From NCBI GenBank assembly GCA_964521195.1, contig CAZFRE010000002.1:1-64000 (forward strand): DNA of 64,000 bases, given 5' to 3'. The notes under the pieces are model-generated. The model searched no databases. It was not told the DNA's origin and was given only the letters and a program-made list of their open reading frames with translations. This document shows, piece by piece, positions 1-8,888 of the stretch; the stretch's first letter is position 1, and the number at the start of each line of letters is the position of its first letter. A program made the position numbers and the translations under genes. Origin of the DNA: CAWDNM01 sp964521195 (GTDB lineage: Bacteria; Actinomycetota; Coriobacteriia; Anaerosomatales; JAAXUF01).

Positions 1-880
1 CCGGGTCGTCGGCGGTGTGCGCGGCGACGAGCTCCGCGAGCGAGGCGCGCCCGGCGGCCGCGTCGCCCAGGTGCGGTTCGAGCGCGTCGGCGAAGTCGGC
101 GACGCTCTCGTAGCGGTCGGCCGGGCGCAGTCCGAGCGCCGCCAGCAGCACGTCGTCGACGGCCGCCGGCAGCGCCGGCACCAGCTCGGTCGGCAGCGGC
201 GGGTCCAGCGTCTCGAGGCGGATGATCGCTGCCTCGATCGTGTCGTCGTCGAAGGGGTTCTCGGCGGTGAGGCACTCGTAGGTGACCGCCGCAAGCGCCC
301 ATTCGTCGGTCGCCTCGGAGACGCGCATGCCCTCGAGCTGCTCGAGCGGCATGTAGCCGATCGTGCCGCCGACGCTGTGCCCGTGCCCCATCGCGGTCGA
401 GAGCGCGGCCATGCCGAAGTCAGCGACCTTCACGCGCCCATCGCGGTTCACGAGGATGTTCGCGGGCTTGACGTCGAGGTGCAGGACGCCGTTGTCGTGC
501 GCGAAGTCGAGCGCATCCGCCACCGCCGAGAAGACCGCCGCCGTCTCGTCGAGGTCGAGCGCGTCGCCCAGATCGTCGAGAACGCGCTCGAGGCTCGCGC
601 CGTCGATGTGCTCCATGATGATGAACGCCTCGTCGGCGTCGGTCTCGAAGTCGAAGACGGTGACGATGGCGGGGTGGTTGAGCATCGCAGCGGTGCGCGC
701 CTCGGCGAGGCCCGGGGGGTTGTGGACCGGGTTTCCGCGCGAATCGACGGGGAGCGCCATCCGCTTGATGGCGACGCGGCGCTGCATGCGCGTGTCCCAC
801 GCGAGCGTGACCGTACCGTAGCCGCCGACGCCGAGCTCCTCGAGGGGCCGGTAGCGGTCGAGAATGAGCTGCTGCTCCAT
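1..880 (-). CDS. Ser/Thr protein kinase (3' end cut off by window edge)
   Basis: Cytosolic Hanks-type protein kinase that would phosphorylate Ser/Thr residues of unknown partners. The 293 visible residues hold the whole catalytic core. The glycine loop is at about 17-24, the ATP lysine K39 is in VAIK, the catalytic loop is HLDVKPAN at 134-141, DFG is at 154-156, and the activation segment ends in GTIGYMPLEQ. The usual HRD arginine is leucine (HLD), so this is a non-RD kinase. The ATG at 880 follows a strong GGGGGGAGG site. Whatever follows the kinase domain (PASTA, TM or other sensor) lies outside the window. It is divergent from the GT2 gene at 1084, and the shared 203-nt gap holds two stem-loops. 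Confidence 0.9.
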   Translation of the reverse strand, partial: MEQQLILDRYRPLEELGVGGYGTVTLAWDTRMQRRVAIKRMALPVDSRGNPVHNPPGLAEARTAAMLNHPAIVTVFDFETDADEAFIIMEHIDGASLERVLDDLGDALDLDETAAVFSAVADALDFAHDNGVLHLDVKPANILVNRDGRVKVADFGMAALSTAMGHGHSVGGTIGYMPLEQLEGMRVSEATDEWALAAVTYECLTAENPFDDDTIEAAIIRLETLDPPLPTELVPALPAAVDDVLLAALGLRPADRYESVADFADALEPHLGDAAAGRASLAELVAAHTADDP

Positions 881-930
881 CGCTGCCTCCCCCCGTCGCC
901 CCTCTGCGAACCCGGACCCCGCTCCACGAG

Positions 931-992
931 CGCTTGAGCGGCTTCAGTCCGCTCGAAGCGCTCGCTTGGAGGCGGCGAAGTCCGCCTCCAAG
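931..992. promoter_or_regulatory. Two consecutive stem-loops in a divergent gap
   Basis: The first hairpin (931-960) pairs CGCTTGAGCGG with CCGCTCGAAGCG, with one bulged G, around the loop CTTCAGT. The second (965-992) is a perfect 11-bp stem CTTGGAGGCGG / CCGCCTCCAAG around CGAAGT. Both flanking genes point away, so these cannot be ordinary terminators for them. On the minus strand a TAGAAT box at 996-1001 would put both hairpins in the kinase 5' leader. Function is unknown; a leader regulatory structure is the simplest reading. Confidence 0.5.
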
Positions 993-1083
993 GGGATTCT
1001 AGCCCAGCGTGTCGCCGGCGTACTGACCTGCCCCCTCCGGTGTGCGAGACTGGCGGCAACACCCGTCCTCGCCGAGGAGCCCC

Positions 1084-2097
1084 ATGCTGCACTCGCTCAC
1101 CGTAGTCATCCCCGCGCTCAACGAGGCCGAGGGCCTCCCACGCCTGCTCACCCAGCTCGCCGAGCAGACCACGCCGCCCGACGCGGTCGTCGTGGCCGAC
1201 GCGCACTCCACCGACGCCACGCGCGAGATCGCGCGCGCAGCCGGCGCGATCGTGGTCGATGGCGGCATGCCGGCAGTCGGCCGCAATGCGGGCGCGGCGG
1301 TTGCGACCACGGAGCTGCTGCTGTTCCTCGATGCCGACGTCGACCTCGACGGCGACTTCATCGAGTCCGCGGTCGCCGAGTTCTTCGAGCGCGAGCTCAC
1401 GATCGCCGGCGCGCGCATCGAGCCGCTCGAGCGCGAACCCGGCAACCTCTTCGCCTGCGACGTCGCCAACTTCTACCTCGAGGCGATGCAGTACGTCTCG
1501 CCGCATGCGCCGGGCTTCTGCATGCTCACCACCAAGGCCACCCACGACGCCATCAACGGCTTCGACGAGGAAGTCCTCCTCGCCGAGGACCACGACTACG
1601 CGCAGCGAGCATCGCAGCTCGGCAAGTTCCGCATCCTGCGCTGCGCGCCCGTCCGGACCTCGATGCGCCGCATCGAGAAGGAAGGCATCCTGCAGCTCGC
1701 CTTCAAGTACGTCTACTGCGAGCTGCACGTCGTCGCGCGCCAGAAGATCTACAACGTCCCCTTCGACTACGAGTTCGGCGCGTTCGCCGAGAAGGACCGC
1801 TCGCGCTCGCTGGTGGCGGTCGACACGCTGCGCGACCAGCTCGGCGAGCTGCGCGAGACGCTTGCGGCGATGTCTTCCGAGACGCGCGACGCGCTGTGGC
1901 AGCTCGGCGAGGAGGGCATCAGCCCCGAGCGTTTCGAGCGCGCGCTCGCGCGGGTCGGCGGCGAGGACGTGAAGCGGCTGCGGCGGTATCTTGGTGCGCG
2001 CGCCCGGCTCGCGAGGCGCGGGTCGCGCAAGGCGATCGCGCAGGTCAGGGAGGCCGGCGGGAGCGTGTGGCGCGAGGTCACTCGCGTGTTCGAGTAG
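1084..2097 (+). CDS. GT2 family glycosyltransferase
   Basis: Predicted to transfer an NDP-sugar to a lipid, protein or glycan acceptor; the substrate cannot be read from sequence. The 337-residue protein starts with the GT-A hallmark VVIPALNE (about 6-13). It continues with DAHSTD (39-44) and the metal-binding LDADVD at about 82-87. No membrane helix follows. The C-terminal third (about 235-337) is charged and Arg-rich and not part of the GT fold. The ATG at 1084 was preferred over an in-frame start at 1042 because GAGGAG lies about 6 nt upstream. It stands alone between the divergent kinase gene and the MarR gene. Confidence 0.85.
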   Translation: MLHSLTVVIPALNEAEGLPRLLTQLAEQTTPPDAVVVADAHSTDATREIARAAGAIVVDGGMPAVGRNAGAAVATTELLLFLDADVDLDGDFIESAVAEFFERELTIAGARIEPLEREPGNLFACDVANFYLEAMQYVSPHAPGFCMLTTKATHDAINGFDEEVLLAEDHDYAQRASQLGKFRILRCAPVRTSMRRIEKEGILQLAFKYVYCELHVVARQKIYNVPFDYEFGAFAEKDRSRSLVAVDTLRDQLGELRETLAAMSSETRDALWQLGEEGISPERFERALARVGGEDVKRLRRYLGARARLARRGSRKAIAQVREAGGSVWREVTRVFE

Positions 2098-2172
2098 GCG
2101 TCGTGATTCCGGCGCGGAGCTGCCCCGGGCGGCCGTACCCTGTGCGGTCCGCCAACGTCCCTTGATGACGGG

Positions 2173-2201
2173 TTGACCGCTGGCACGCCCCTCGCTATGG
2201 T
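2173..2201 (+). promoter_or_regulatory. Sigma-70-type promoter of the MarR-RND operon
   Basis: TTGACC at 2173-2178 and TATGGT at 2196-2201 are separated by exactly 17 nt. Transcription should start near 2208-2209, on or next to the ATG at 2209. The mRNA would therefore be leaderless, and no Shine-Dalgarno is visible before that ATG. Confidence 0.7.
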
Positions 2202-2231
2202 TCGACGCATGAATATTTCGATGAACGAACC
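2199..2231. promoter_or_regulatory. Candidate MarR operator (imperfect inverted repeat)
   Basis: GGTTCG (2199-2204) and CGAACC (2226-2231) form outer arms, with CAT and ATG as inner half-site matches. The element covers the -10 box, the predicted transcription start and the first codons. That suits autorepression by the encoded MarR protein. Arm spacing is slightly asymmetric. Confidence 0.4.
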
Positions 2232-2691
2232 AAACCCTGCAGTGCCCGGCCCCGACGACGTCCTGCTCGACGAGCTCGACGACGTCATCTTGCGCATGGG
2301 CCGGATCATGTCTGCGCGCCACGGCAGTCCCGATGCCTGCTCCGGCATGCTGACGATGCCGCAGGCGATGCTGCTGCGCATGATCGAGTCGCACGGCGCC
2401 GTGAAGATGAGTGAGGTGGCGGCGGTGCTCGCGATCAAACCGCCGGCGGCATCGGCCGCGGTCGCCTCGCTCGAGCGCGACGGGTACGTGGAGCGCTCCG
2501 TCGATGCGACGGACCGGCGCGTCACCCTCGTGACGATGACGCCCACGGGGCTCGACGCCCTCCACTCAGCTGAGGAGATCCGCCGTCAGATCATGCGGCG
2601 GTACCTGTCGGTTCTCTCGGCGGATGAGATACGCAGCCTCATCTCGATCCAGAACAAGCTCATCGAGGCCATGACCTCGAACCAGATATAG
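2209..2691 (+). CDS. MarR family transcriptional regulator
   Basis: DNA-binding winged-helix repressor, likely of the efflux pump gene that starts 46 nt downstream. The 160 residues show the MarR layout: an N-terminal dimerisation helix, then the recognition region with AVLAIKPPAASAAVASLERDG (helix-turn-helix, about residues 74-94), then the wing YVERSVDATDRRVTLVTMT with the conserved DxRR motif. The ATG at 2209 coincides with the predicted transcription start. An ATG at 2221 is an alternative. The ligand is unknown. MarR proteins beside pumps usually respond to pump substrates. Confidence 0.9.
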   Translation: MNISMNEPNPAVPGPDDVLLDELDDVILRMGRIMSARHGSPDACSGMLTMPQAMLLRMIESHGAVKMSEVAAVLAIKPPAASAAVASLERDGYVERSVDATDRRVTLVTMTPTGLDALHSAEEIRRQIMRRYLSVLSADEIRSLISIQNKLIEAMTSNQI

Positions 2692-2737
2692 GTCACCGCT
2701 CGGCAACCCCGCCGACAAGGAAGAACGGAACCCATCA

Positions 2738-5700
2738 GTGGATCGCATAACCCGCTTCTCGCTCAAGAACGCGGCTGCCGTCGTGCTACTCGTCGTGCTC
2801 GTCACGGCCGGCGGCCTGTGGTCGGCGCTGCAACTCAAGAAGGAGACGATGCCCGACATCGCCATCCCGATCGTCGCGGTCGTCACCCCCTACCCGGGCG
2901 CTGCTCCCGGTGACGTCTACGACCAGGTGACCAAGCCGCTCGAGAAGGCGCTGCGCGGTGTCGAGGGCATCGAGGAAGTCAGCGCGCAGTCCAACGACTC
3001 CGTCTCGATCGTCATCACCTCGTTCAGCTTCTCGCAGGACATGGACGAGGCCGAGCGCAACGTCAACAAGGTGCTCTCCACCGTCGAGCTCCCGGAGAAC
3101 ACCATCGAGCCCACCGTCAGCCGCATCAGCTTCGGCTCGGCACCGATCATGAAGCTCGCCATCATCGCTGAGGAGGAGACCGACACCGCCGCGCTGCGCG
3201 CCGATGTGCGTGACCGCGTCATCCCCGCGCTCCAGGGCGTGCAGGGTGTGGGCGAGGCGAAGATCGCCGCGGACTCGCCAGCCGTGGTCAAGATCGAGCT
3301 CGACGCCAAGAAGCTCAAGAAGAAGGGGCTTACCGCCTCCGGCGTGATGGACCAGCTCAAGGCAGCGAACCTGTCGTTCCCGGTAGGCACCGTCGACCTC
3401 GGCGGCAGCACCGAGCCGATCCGCGTGGGTGGCTCCATCGAGAGCGTCGAGGACGTCAAGGACTTCAAGATCGCCGTCTATCCCAACCAGAACGAGATCA
3501 TGGGCGACGCGTTCGCCGAGATCGGCAAGGGAATGGGCGCGCTTGGCGAGGGCATTGGCGCCCTCGGGGCGGGAATGGGGCAGGGCTTCTCGGCAGTGGG
3601 GCAGGGGATGGGACAGCTCGGCTCGGCGACCGGCGAGGTCGCGATGCAGGCCGGCCTCATCAACGGTATCCAGCAGGTCGAAGCGCAGATGTACTCGCTG
3701 AAGTACGACACGCTGCCGCAACTCAAGGCCGCCGCCTCGCAGATGCCCACCGGCACGCCCGAGTACGACGCGGTGCAGGAGCAGATCAACCAGATCGAGA
3801 CGCAGGCGCTCCCGAAGCTCAAGGCGACCGCAGCCAGCCTGCAGAAGCAGGTCACCGCATCTCAGAACAAGATGAAGGCGCAGGCGAGCGCGTCGAGCGG
3901 CATGTCATCGGGCGGGATGAGCATGTCGGCTCCTTCGGGCGGTTCGGGCTCGTCGAGTTCGTCGAAGTCGTCGACCCCCAAGCCTTCGATCAAGATGGTG
4001 CGCTTGGGCGATGTGGCGAAGGTCACCTACGCGCCGCTCGACGGCAGCGTAGGCAGCCGCGCGAACAGCAAGAACGCCGTGCTCATCGACATCGTGAAGA
4101 CCCAGGATTCGAACACGGTCGACATCTCGACGGACGTCGCGAAGACGCTCGAGGACCTGTCGTCGGGCTTCCCCGGCAGCGGTGCGACCGTCGAGACCGT
4201 CTACGACGCGAGCAAGGGAATCAACGCGTCGGTCAACGGCATGCTGCGCGAGGGCCTCCTCGGCGCGATCTTCGCGGTCATCGTCATCCTGTTGTTCCTG
4301 CGCAACTGGCGCGCGACGATCATCGCGGCGGTGTCGATCCCGCTCTCGATCCTCATCGCGATGGTCTTCCTCAAGCAGACCAACGTCACCCTCAACGTCA
4401 TGACCCTCGGCGGCCTGACCGTCGCCATCGGGCGCGTCGTCGATGACTCGATCGTCGTCATCGAGAACATCTTCCGGCACCTCCAGCGCGGGGAGACTCC
4501 CAACGCCGAGCTCGTGCGAAAGGCGACCAGTGAGGTCGCCTCGGCGATCACGACCTCGACGCTGACCACGGTCGCGGTGTTCCTGCCGCTGGGCATGGTC
4601 ACCGGCGTCATCGGCAAGATCTTCCTGCCCTTCGCGATCACCGTCGCGCTCGCGCTGCTCGCCTCGCTGCTCGTGGCGGTCACCGTGGTGCCGCTCATGG
4701 CGAAGTGGTTCCTGCTCAAGGGAAAGCTGCCCAAGGAGCACGCCGGCGAGTCCAAGCCGATGGCGTTCTACCGTCGCGGGCTGACCTGGTCGCTCGGGCA
4801 CCGCGGCATCGTCGTGCTCGTCGCGGTCGCGATGCTCGTGGGCTCGCTCGCGCTCGTGCCGCTCATCGGCACCGGCTTCGTGCCCGCGGCCAAGGAGAAG
4901 TACATCCAGGTCCAGGTCACGGCGCCCGAGGGCACCAAGGCTGCCGAGGTCGACAAGACCGTCGCCGGTATCGAGCAGGCCCTGTCCGCCGAGAAGGACG
5001 TCGAGTTCTACCAGTCCGCGATCGGCGGCAGCAGCACCTCGGTGAGCATGTCCGGTGGACTGGGCGGCACCAACACCGCGTCGCTCTACATCCGCCTCAA
5101 CGGCGAGGCCGATATGGATGCTGTCCTCACTTCCCTGCGCGATAACACCAAGAGCCTGAGCGCCTCGGGTACCGAGATCGTCTTCGACAAGGTCGACGCG
5201 TCGGGGACCAACGCTTCGCTCGAGCTGATCGTCACCGGCGACACCCTCGCTGACATCCAGACCGCCTCGGACACGATCGAGGAGGCGCTCGCCGACCACC
5301 CGGGTCTCGCGAACGTGAAGAGCAACCTCGGCGTCGCACGCAAGCAGCTTGTGGTCGACGTCGACCAGGCGAAGGCGGCGAAGTACGGCATGAACGCCGC
5401 GATGATCGCCGGCACGGTCCGCGGCTACGTTGCCGACCAGAAGGCGGGCTCCATCAAGATCGCAGGCCAGCCGACTGACGTGTACTACGTGCTCTCGCTC
5501 GACCCGGTCAAGCAGGCCGAGGAGATGCGCAACCTCAAGCTCGACACCCCGCTCGGCACGTCCATCAAGCTCTCGAAGGTCGCGGCCGTCAACGAGACCG
5601 ACTCGCCGATCGCCGTGCTGACGCAAGACGGCGACGAGTACGCGGCCGTCAGCGGGCGCATCACCGAGCGCGACACGGGGTCGGTCATCGCGTCCGTCAA

Positions 5701-6427
5701 CGAGAAGATCGCCACGCTCGACCTCCCTGAGGGCGTCAAGACCGAGACCGGCGGCACCGCCGAGCAGATGAACGAGTCGTTCTCGCAGCTCGGCATCGCG
5801 ATGATCATCGCGATCGGCGCCGTATACCTCGTGCTCATGATCGCGTTCGGCGAGGCCGTGGCGCCGCTCGCCATCATGTTCTCGCTGCCGCTCGCAGTGG
5901 TCGGCGGGCTTGTCGGCCTGCTGGTCGCGGGGCTGCCGCTCGACATCCCGGCGATGATCGGCGCGCTCATGCTCATCGGCATCGTCGTCACGAACGCCGT
6001 CGTGCTCGTGGACCGCGTGCGCCAGAAGCAGCGGGCAGGCATGGGCCGCCGGGATGCGCTGCTCGAGGCCGGCTCGACGCGTATGCGCCCGATCCTCATG
6101 ACCGCGATCGCCACGGTCATGGCGCTGGCGCCGCTCGCCTCAGGCTTCGCCGAGGGTGCGCTCATCAGCCAGTCGCTCGCCGTCATCGTCATCGGCGGCC
6201 TGACCACGTCGACGCTGCTGACGCTCATCGTCGTGCCGGTCGCCTACGACCTGCTCGAAGGCGCGCGCGAGCGGATCCTCGGGCCGCATGACGAGGAGCC
6301 GGAGGGCGGTCCCGAGGGCGACGAGCCCGGCGGCGACGGCGCCGGCAGTCCCGCGCCCGATGGTCCCACGCCGCCGTTCGGCCCCGATGACTTCTACACG
6401 GCGCCCGATACAGCCGCCGCCGAGTAG
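2738..6427 (+). CDS. RND family efflux transporter with an inserted Gly/Ser-rich domain
   Basis: Inner-membrane proton-driven exporter of the AcrB/SwrC type (1229 residues). TM1 is at about 13-31, TM2-6 at about 505-665, TM7 at about 695-715 and TM8-12 at about 1020-1185. TM4 keeps the proton-relay pair D569-D570 in VVDDSIVVIEN. TM10 has VVTNAVVLVD, where AcrB has a lysine; SwrC-like Gram-positive RND proteins also carry T there. About 165 residues (255-418) are inserted just before VRLGDVAKV. They comprise glycine-rich repeats (GMGALGEGIGALG), a helical Gln/Ala-rich stretch and a Ser linker. The acidic, proline-rich tail is cytosolic. No adaptor or outer-membrane channel gene is adjacent. 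GTG start; it follows the MarR gene by 46 nt. Confidence 0.93.
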   Translation: MDRITRFSLKNAAAVVLLVVLVTAGGLWSALQLKKETMPDIAIPIVAVVTPYPGAAPGDVYDQVTKPLEKALRGVEGIEEVSAQSNDSVSIVITSFSFSQDMDEAERNVNKVLSTVELPENTIEPTVSRISFGSAPIMKLAIIAEEETDTAALRADVRDRVIPALQGVQGVGEAKIAADSPAVVKIELDAKKLKKKGLTASGVMDQLKAANLSFPVGTVDLGGSTEPIRVGGSIESVEDVKDFKIAVYPNQNEIMGDAFAEIGKGMGALGEGIGALGAGMGQGFSAVGQGMGQLGSATGEVAMQAGLINGIQQVEAQMYSLKYDTLPQLKAAASQMPTGTPEYDAVQEQINQIETQALPKLKATAASLQKQVTASQNKMKAQASASSGMSSGGMSMSAPSGGSGSSSSSKSSTPKPSIKMVRLGDVAKVTYAPLDGSVGSRANSKNAVLIDIVKTQDSNTVDISTDVAKTLEDLSSGFPGSGATVETVYDASKGINASVNGMLREGLLGAIFAVIVILLFLRNWRATIIAAVSIPLSILIAMVFLKQTNVTLNVMTLGGLTVAIGRVVDDSIVVIENIFRHLQRGETPNAELVRKATSEVASAITTSTLTTVAVFLPLGMVTGVIGKIFLPFAITVALALLASLLVAVTVVPLMAKWFLLKGKLPKEHAGESKPMAFYRRGLTWSLGHRGIVVLVAVAMLVGSLALVPLIGTGFVPAAKEKYIQVQVTAPEGTKAAEVDKTVAGIEQALSAEKDVEFYQSAIGGSSTSVSMSGGLGGTNTASLYIRLNGEADMDAVLTSLRDNTKSLSASGTEIVFDKVDASGTNASLELIVTGDTLADIQTASDTIEEALADHPGLANVKSNLGVARKQLVVDVDQAKAAKYGMNAAMIAGTVRGYVADQKAGSIKIAGQPTDVYYVLSLDPVKQAEEMRNLKLDTPLGTSIKLSKVAAVNETDSPIAVLTQDGDEYAAVSGRITERDTGSVIASVNEKIATLDLPEGVKTETGGTAEQMNESFSQLGIAMIIAIGAVYLVLMIAFGEAVAPLAIMFSLPLAVVGGLVGLLVAGLPLDIPAMIGALMLIGIVVTNAVVLVDRVRQKQRAGMGRRDALLEAGSTRMRPILMTAIATVMALAPLASGFAEGALISQSLAVIVIGGLTTSTLLTLIVVPVAYDLLEGARERILGPHDEEPEGGPEGDEPGGDGAGSPAPDGPTPPFGPDDFYTAPDTAAAE

Positions 6428-6472
6428 GGCACACTGACTACCAGCACGCGCCGATCCACAGGAGGACCGCCC

Positions 6473-6787
6473 ATGTTCGGATGGGGCGTCAAGACGATCA
6501 CGACCGACGAACTCGCCGAGAAGATCGCACGCGGCAAGCCCGTCGTCATCGACGTGCGCGAACCGAGCGAGTTCGCGGGCGGTCGCGTGCCCGGTGCCGT
6601 CAACATCCCGCTCGGCACGCTGCGCGACAAGGCCGCGAAGCTCGACCCGTCCGCCGGGACGTACCTGATCTGCGCAAGCGGGAGTCGCAGCGCGACTGCA
6701 GCGAAGCAGCTCAAGGCGCTCGGCTTCGAGCACGCCTACAGCGTCAAGGGCGGCATGCACGCGTGGCGCGGCAAGATCAAGCGCTAG
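6473..6787 (+). CDS. Single-domain rhodanese
   Basis: Cytosolic sulfurtransferase domain of 104 residues, able to carry a persulfide on its active-site cysteine. It contains the CH2A-like VIDVREPSEFAGGRVPGAVN motif (about 23-42) and the active-site loop CASGSRS starting at C67. The loop length suits sulfur rather than phosphate-based substrates. ATG is preceded by AGGAGG with ideal spacing. It lies 45 nt after the RND gene in the same direction, so it may be co-transcribed. No functional link is evident. Confidence 0.92.
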   Translation: MFGWGVKTITTDELAEKIARGKPVVIDVREPSEFAGGRVPGAVNIPLGTLRDKAAKLDPSAGTYLICASGSRSATAAKQLKALGFEHAYSVKGGMHAWRGKIKR

Positions 6788-6803
6788 CAGGAATCGATGG
6801 GCG

Positions 6804-6821
6804 CCCGGGCGACCGCCCGGG
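6804..6821. terminator. Hairpin between convergent genes
   Basis: CCCGGGC-GACC-GCCCGGG, a 7-bp all-GC stem between the rhodanese stop and the convergent hypothetical gene. There is no T-tract, so it is only a probable bidirectional terminator. Confidence 0.45.
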
Positions 6822-6841
6822 AGCCGTCGTCTGTCTCGGCG

Positions 6842-7294
6842 TCAGCCTGCGAAGGACAACGCCTGCAGGATCGCGGGGTCGAGCGGCTCGGCGCGCTGGA
6901 AGGTGAGGTGGCCGCCCGAGGCGCCCATGCGCGTGTCCTCGACGAGCACCCAGCCACGGCCGTTCATGTCGCTCACGATGCGCCTGAGCTCGGCTTCGGT
7001 CTTGGAGCCGAGGCGGTGCGGCGGCACGTAGACGACCTCGGTCTCGACCGCGAGCTGGAGCTGCGTGTCGGCGAGCCGGATGCTGTCGATCACAGCGACG
7101 CTGGCCTCGGGCGAGTAGCCGAGCGCGAGGATTCGCAGGTCGTCCGAGACCCAATGCAGCTGGCCCGCCGCATCGAACTCGCGTACATCCTCGTGGCTCA
7201 ACTCGCCAAGACCTTCGGCGGCAAACGTCCCTCGGCAGAACTCGACGTCGCGTTCGATTGCGCCGTGTGAACTCGTGAGGACTGCGATGAGCAT
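6842..7294 (-). CDS. Hypothetical protein, 150 aa
   Basis: Not recognised as a family. It is a soluble, mostly acidic protein starting MLIAVLTSSHGAIERD. The middle has alternating hydrophobic strands (ILALGYSPEASVAVIDSIRL, LQLAVETEVVYVPPHRL). The C-terminal half has the look of a small alpha/beta fold with WVLVEDTRMGASGGHLTF. No signal peptide, membrane helix or metal motif is visible. The ATG at 7294 follows AGGGGAG at good spacing, and codon use matches its neighbours, which supports a real gene. It is monocistronic and convergent with the rhodanese gene. Confidence 0.75.
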   Translation of the reverse strand: MLIAVLTSSHGAIERDVEFCRGTFAAEGLGELSHEDVREFDAAGQLHWVSDDLRILALGYSPEASVAVIDSIRLADTQLQLAVETEVVYVPPHRLGSKTEAELRRIVSDMNGRGWVLVEDTRMGASGGHLTFQRAEPLDPAILQALSFAG

Positions 7295-7528
7295 GTGCTC
7301 CCCTGTGGGTCGTCATGGTCGGTGGGAAGGCGGCGGCTCGCCGCGCTGAAGTGTTAATCGGCATCGCCCCGCGTCAGGTTGAGTGCGCCGATGTGGATTG
7401 ATTGTGAGGTGGCGCACGCCTCGGGCAGTCGCGGCCCACGACCGCTTGTCTGTGCACCCGCTTGAGGCGATGATGGGCGGCGTGTGATTCGGTTCCGGTG
7501 CAACCGAGCAGGGGAGAGGCTCCGGCAC

Positions 7529-8653
7529 GTGGGGGAGTTCAGCATCACAGAGCACGTCGGCACGGCCGGTCTGCAGTCGTTGAGCAGTGAGTGGCGATCG
7601 CTCACCGACGCGATGGCGAACGTGCGAGTACACCACCTGTGGGAGGCGCACTCGGCCTATGCGAGGCATCTGGCGACGTCTCCCGATGCCATGACCTACT
7701 TCGCACTCCGAGACGCCACAGACGACAGCCTCCGTGCGGTGTGCCCGTTGGAGGCGCGTGTCGACCGAGCGCTTGGGGTACCGCTGCGGGTCTGGGGTAC
7801 ACCGTGGTCGACCGAGTGGCCGCTCGGCGATGTCGTTGCTCCCGAGGACGATGCACGCGCGGCGCTGCTGCCAGCGGTTCTCGAGCATCTACGTGGGTCG
7901 AAGCATCGCCGTTCGATGCTCGTGCTCGGCCCGCTGCCCGAATCCTCGGTTCTGTGGGACGGCCTGGCTGAGGAGTCCGCACGCGTCGCCGCGTACGCCC
8001 AGTCAGGCTGGGGCTCCCTCGACTGTTCGCGGCCGTTCGACGAGGTGTTCTCGGCACTGTCGAAGAACTTCCGAGGCAACCTCCGAAAGGCCCGCAACAA
8101 GCTCGCCCTCCTGGAGGACGTACGCATCGTGATCGCCAACGAACCCGCGGAACTCGCTCGCGAGTTCGAGGAGTTCCTCAAGGTGGAGGCGTCCGGCTGG
8201 AAAGGCGCGAGCGGCACGGGCACCGCCCTCGCGCTCCACCCTGATAAGGTCGCCTTCTATCGCGAACTCGTGGAGGTGTTCGGGGCGCAGGGCAGCTGTT
8301 GGATAGACACGCTCTATGCAGAAGGCAGATGCATCGCGAGTCAGCTCAACTTCATCGCCGGTACGGACTTCGAGATGTTCAAGGTCGGCTATGACGAGGA
8401 CTATGCGAGGGTTGCCCCTGGTCAGATGCTCTTCGAGAACACCTTCAGGCGCTGCTGCGAGAACCCCACACGCCTGACGCTGAACCTCATGAGCGATACC
8501 GCCTGGAACCGCGAGTGGGGCGCGACCTTGACGCCCATGCGCATGGCCCGCGTGGGCGTGACGGGGATGGGCCGCGCGCTCGTGCCGGCGGTGCGGTTCC
8601 GGTTCACCACGGCGCGCCGGCTCGCTCGGCGCATGCAAGGTCGGTCCGAGTAG
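7529..8653 (+). CDS. CelD/FemAB-like GNAT acyltransferase
   Basis: Predicted cytosolic acyltransferase of the double-GNAT type (CelD/BcsL, FemAB) that often acts on polysaccharide or peptidoglycan precursors. The 374 residues include FSALSKNFRGNLRKARNKL (about 173-191), typical of the family, and a C-terminal block where SQLNFIAG and the F-K-V-G-Y-D-E motif sit in the acyl-CoA half. GTG at 7529 is preferred over an in-frame GTG at 7484 because GGGGAGAGG lies 9 nt before it. It ends 155 nt before a strong terminator hairpin. The substrate is unknown. Confidence 0.8.
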   Translation: MGEFSITEHVGTAGLQSLSSEWRSLTDAMANVRVHHLWEAHSAYARHLATSPDAMTYFALRDATDDSLRAVCPLEARVDRALGVPLRVWGTPWSTEWPLGDVVAPEDDARAALLPAVLEHLRGSKHRRSMLVLGPLPESSVLWDGLAEESARVAAYAQSGWGSLDCSRPFDEVFSALSKNFRGNLRKARNKLALLEDVRIVIANEPAELAREFEEFLKVEASGWKGASGTGTALALHPDKVAFYRELVEVFGAQGSCWIDTLYAEGRCIASQLNFIAGTDFEMFKVGYDEDYARVAPGQMLFENTFRRCCENPTRLTLNLMSDTAWNREWGATLTPMRMARVGVTGMGRALVPAVRFRFTTARRLARRMQGRSE

Positions 8654-8808
8654 CGCGGGCACGCCGCACGCGATGCTTCGCCGACGGACGATCCGACGGG
8701 CGCACACGAGATGGTGAAGAAGAGCCGGCCCAACTGGCTCGAGCCCGAGGCGCCGGAGTGGCCGAGGACTGCACTACCCGGCGAGGCGCACCGCAGCAGA
8801 TACGCGAA

Positions 8809-8836
8809 GCGGCCCCACCCGATCGGGTGGGGCCGC
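8809..8836. terminator. Perfect 12-bp GC-rich bidirectional hairpin
   Basis: GCGGCCCCACCC and its exact complement flank GATC, between two convergent genes. It is very stable but lacks a T-tract on either side. Most likely it ends both the acyltransferase and the secreted-protein transcripts. Confidence 0.75.
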
Positions 8837-8888
8837 CTGGGTCTGTCCCTGGAACCGCGGCATGAGCCGCGACCTTCGCGTGGAGTGC

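Noticed and set aside
448..2565. 705-codon minus-strand open frame crossing kinase, GT2 and MarR
   Set aside because: It covers three supported genes in another frame or strand and includes a promoter region.
2738..6427. MMPL-type lipid transporter
   Set aside because: DD pair in TM4, two AcrB-like halves and VVTNAVVLVD in TM10 fit the HAE/SwrC RND group better than MmpL.
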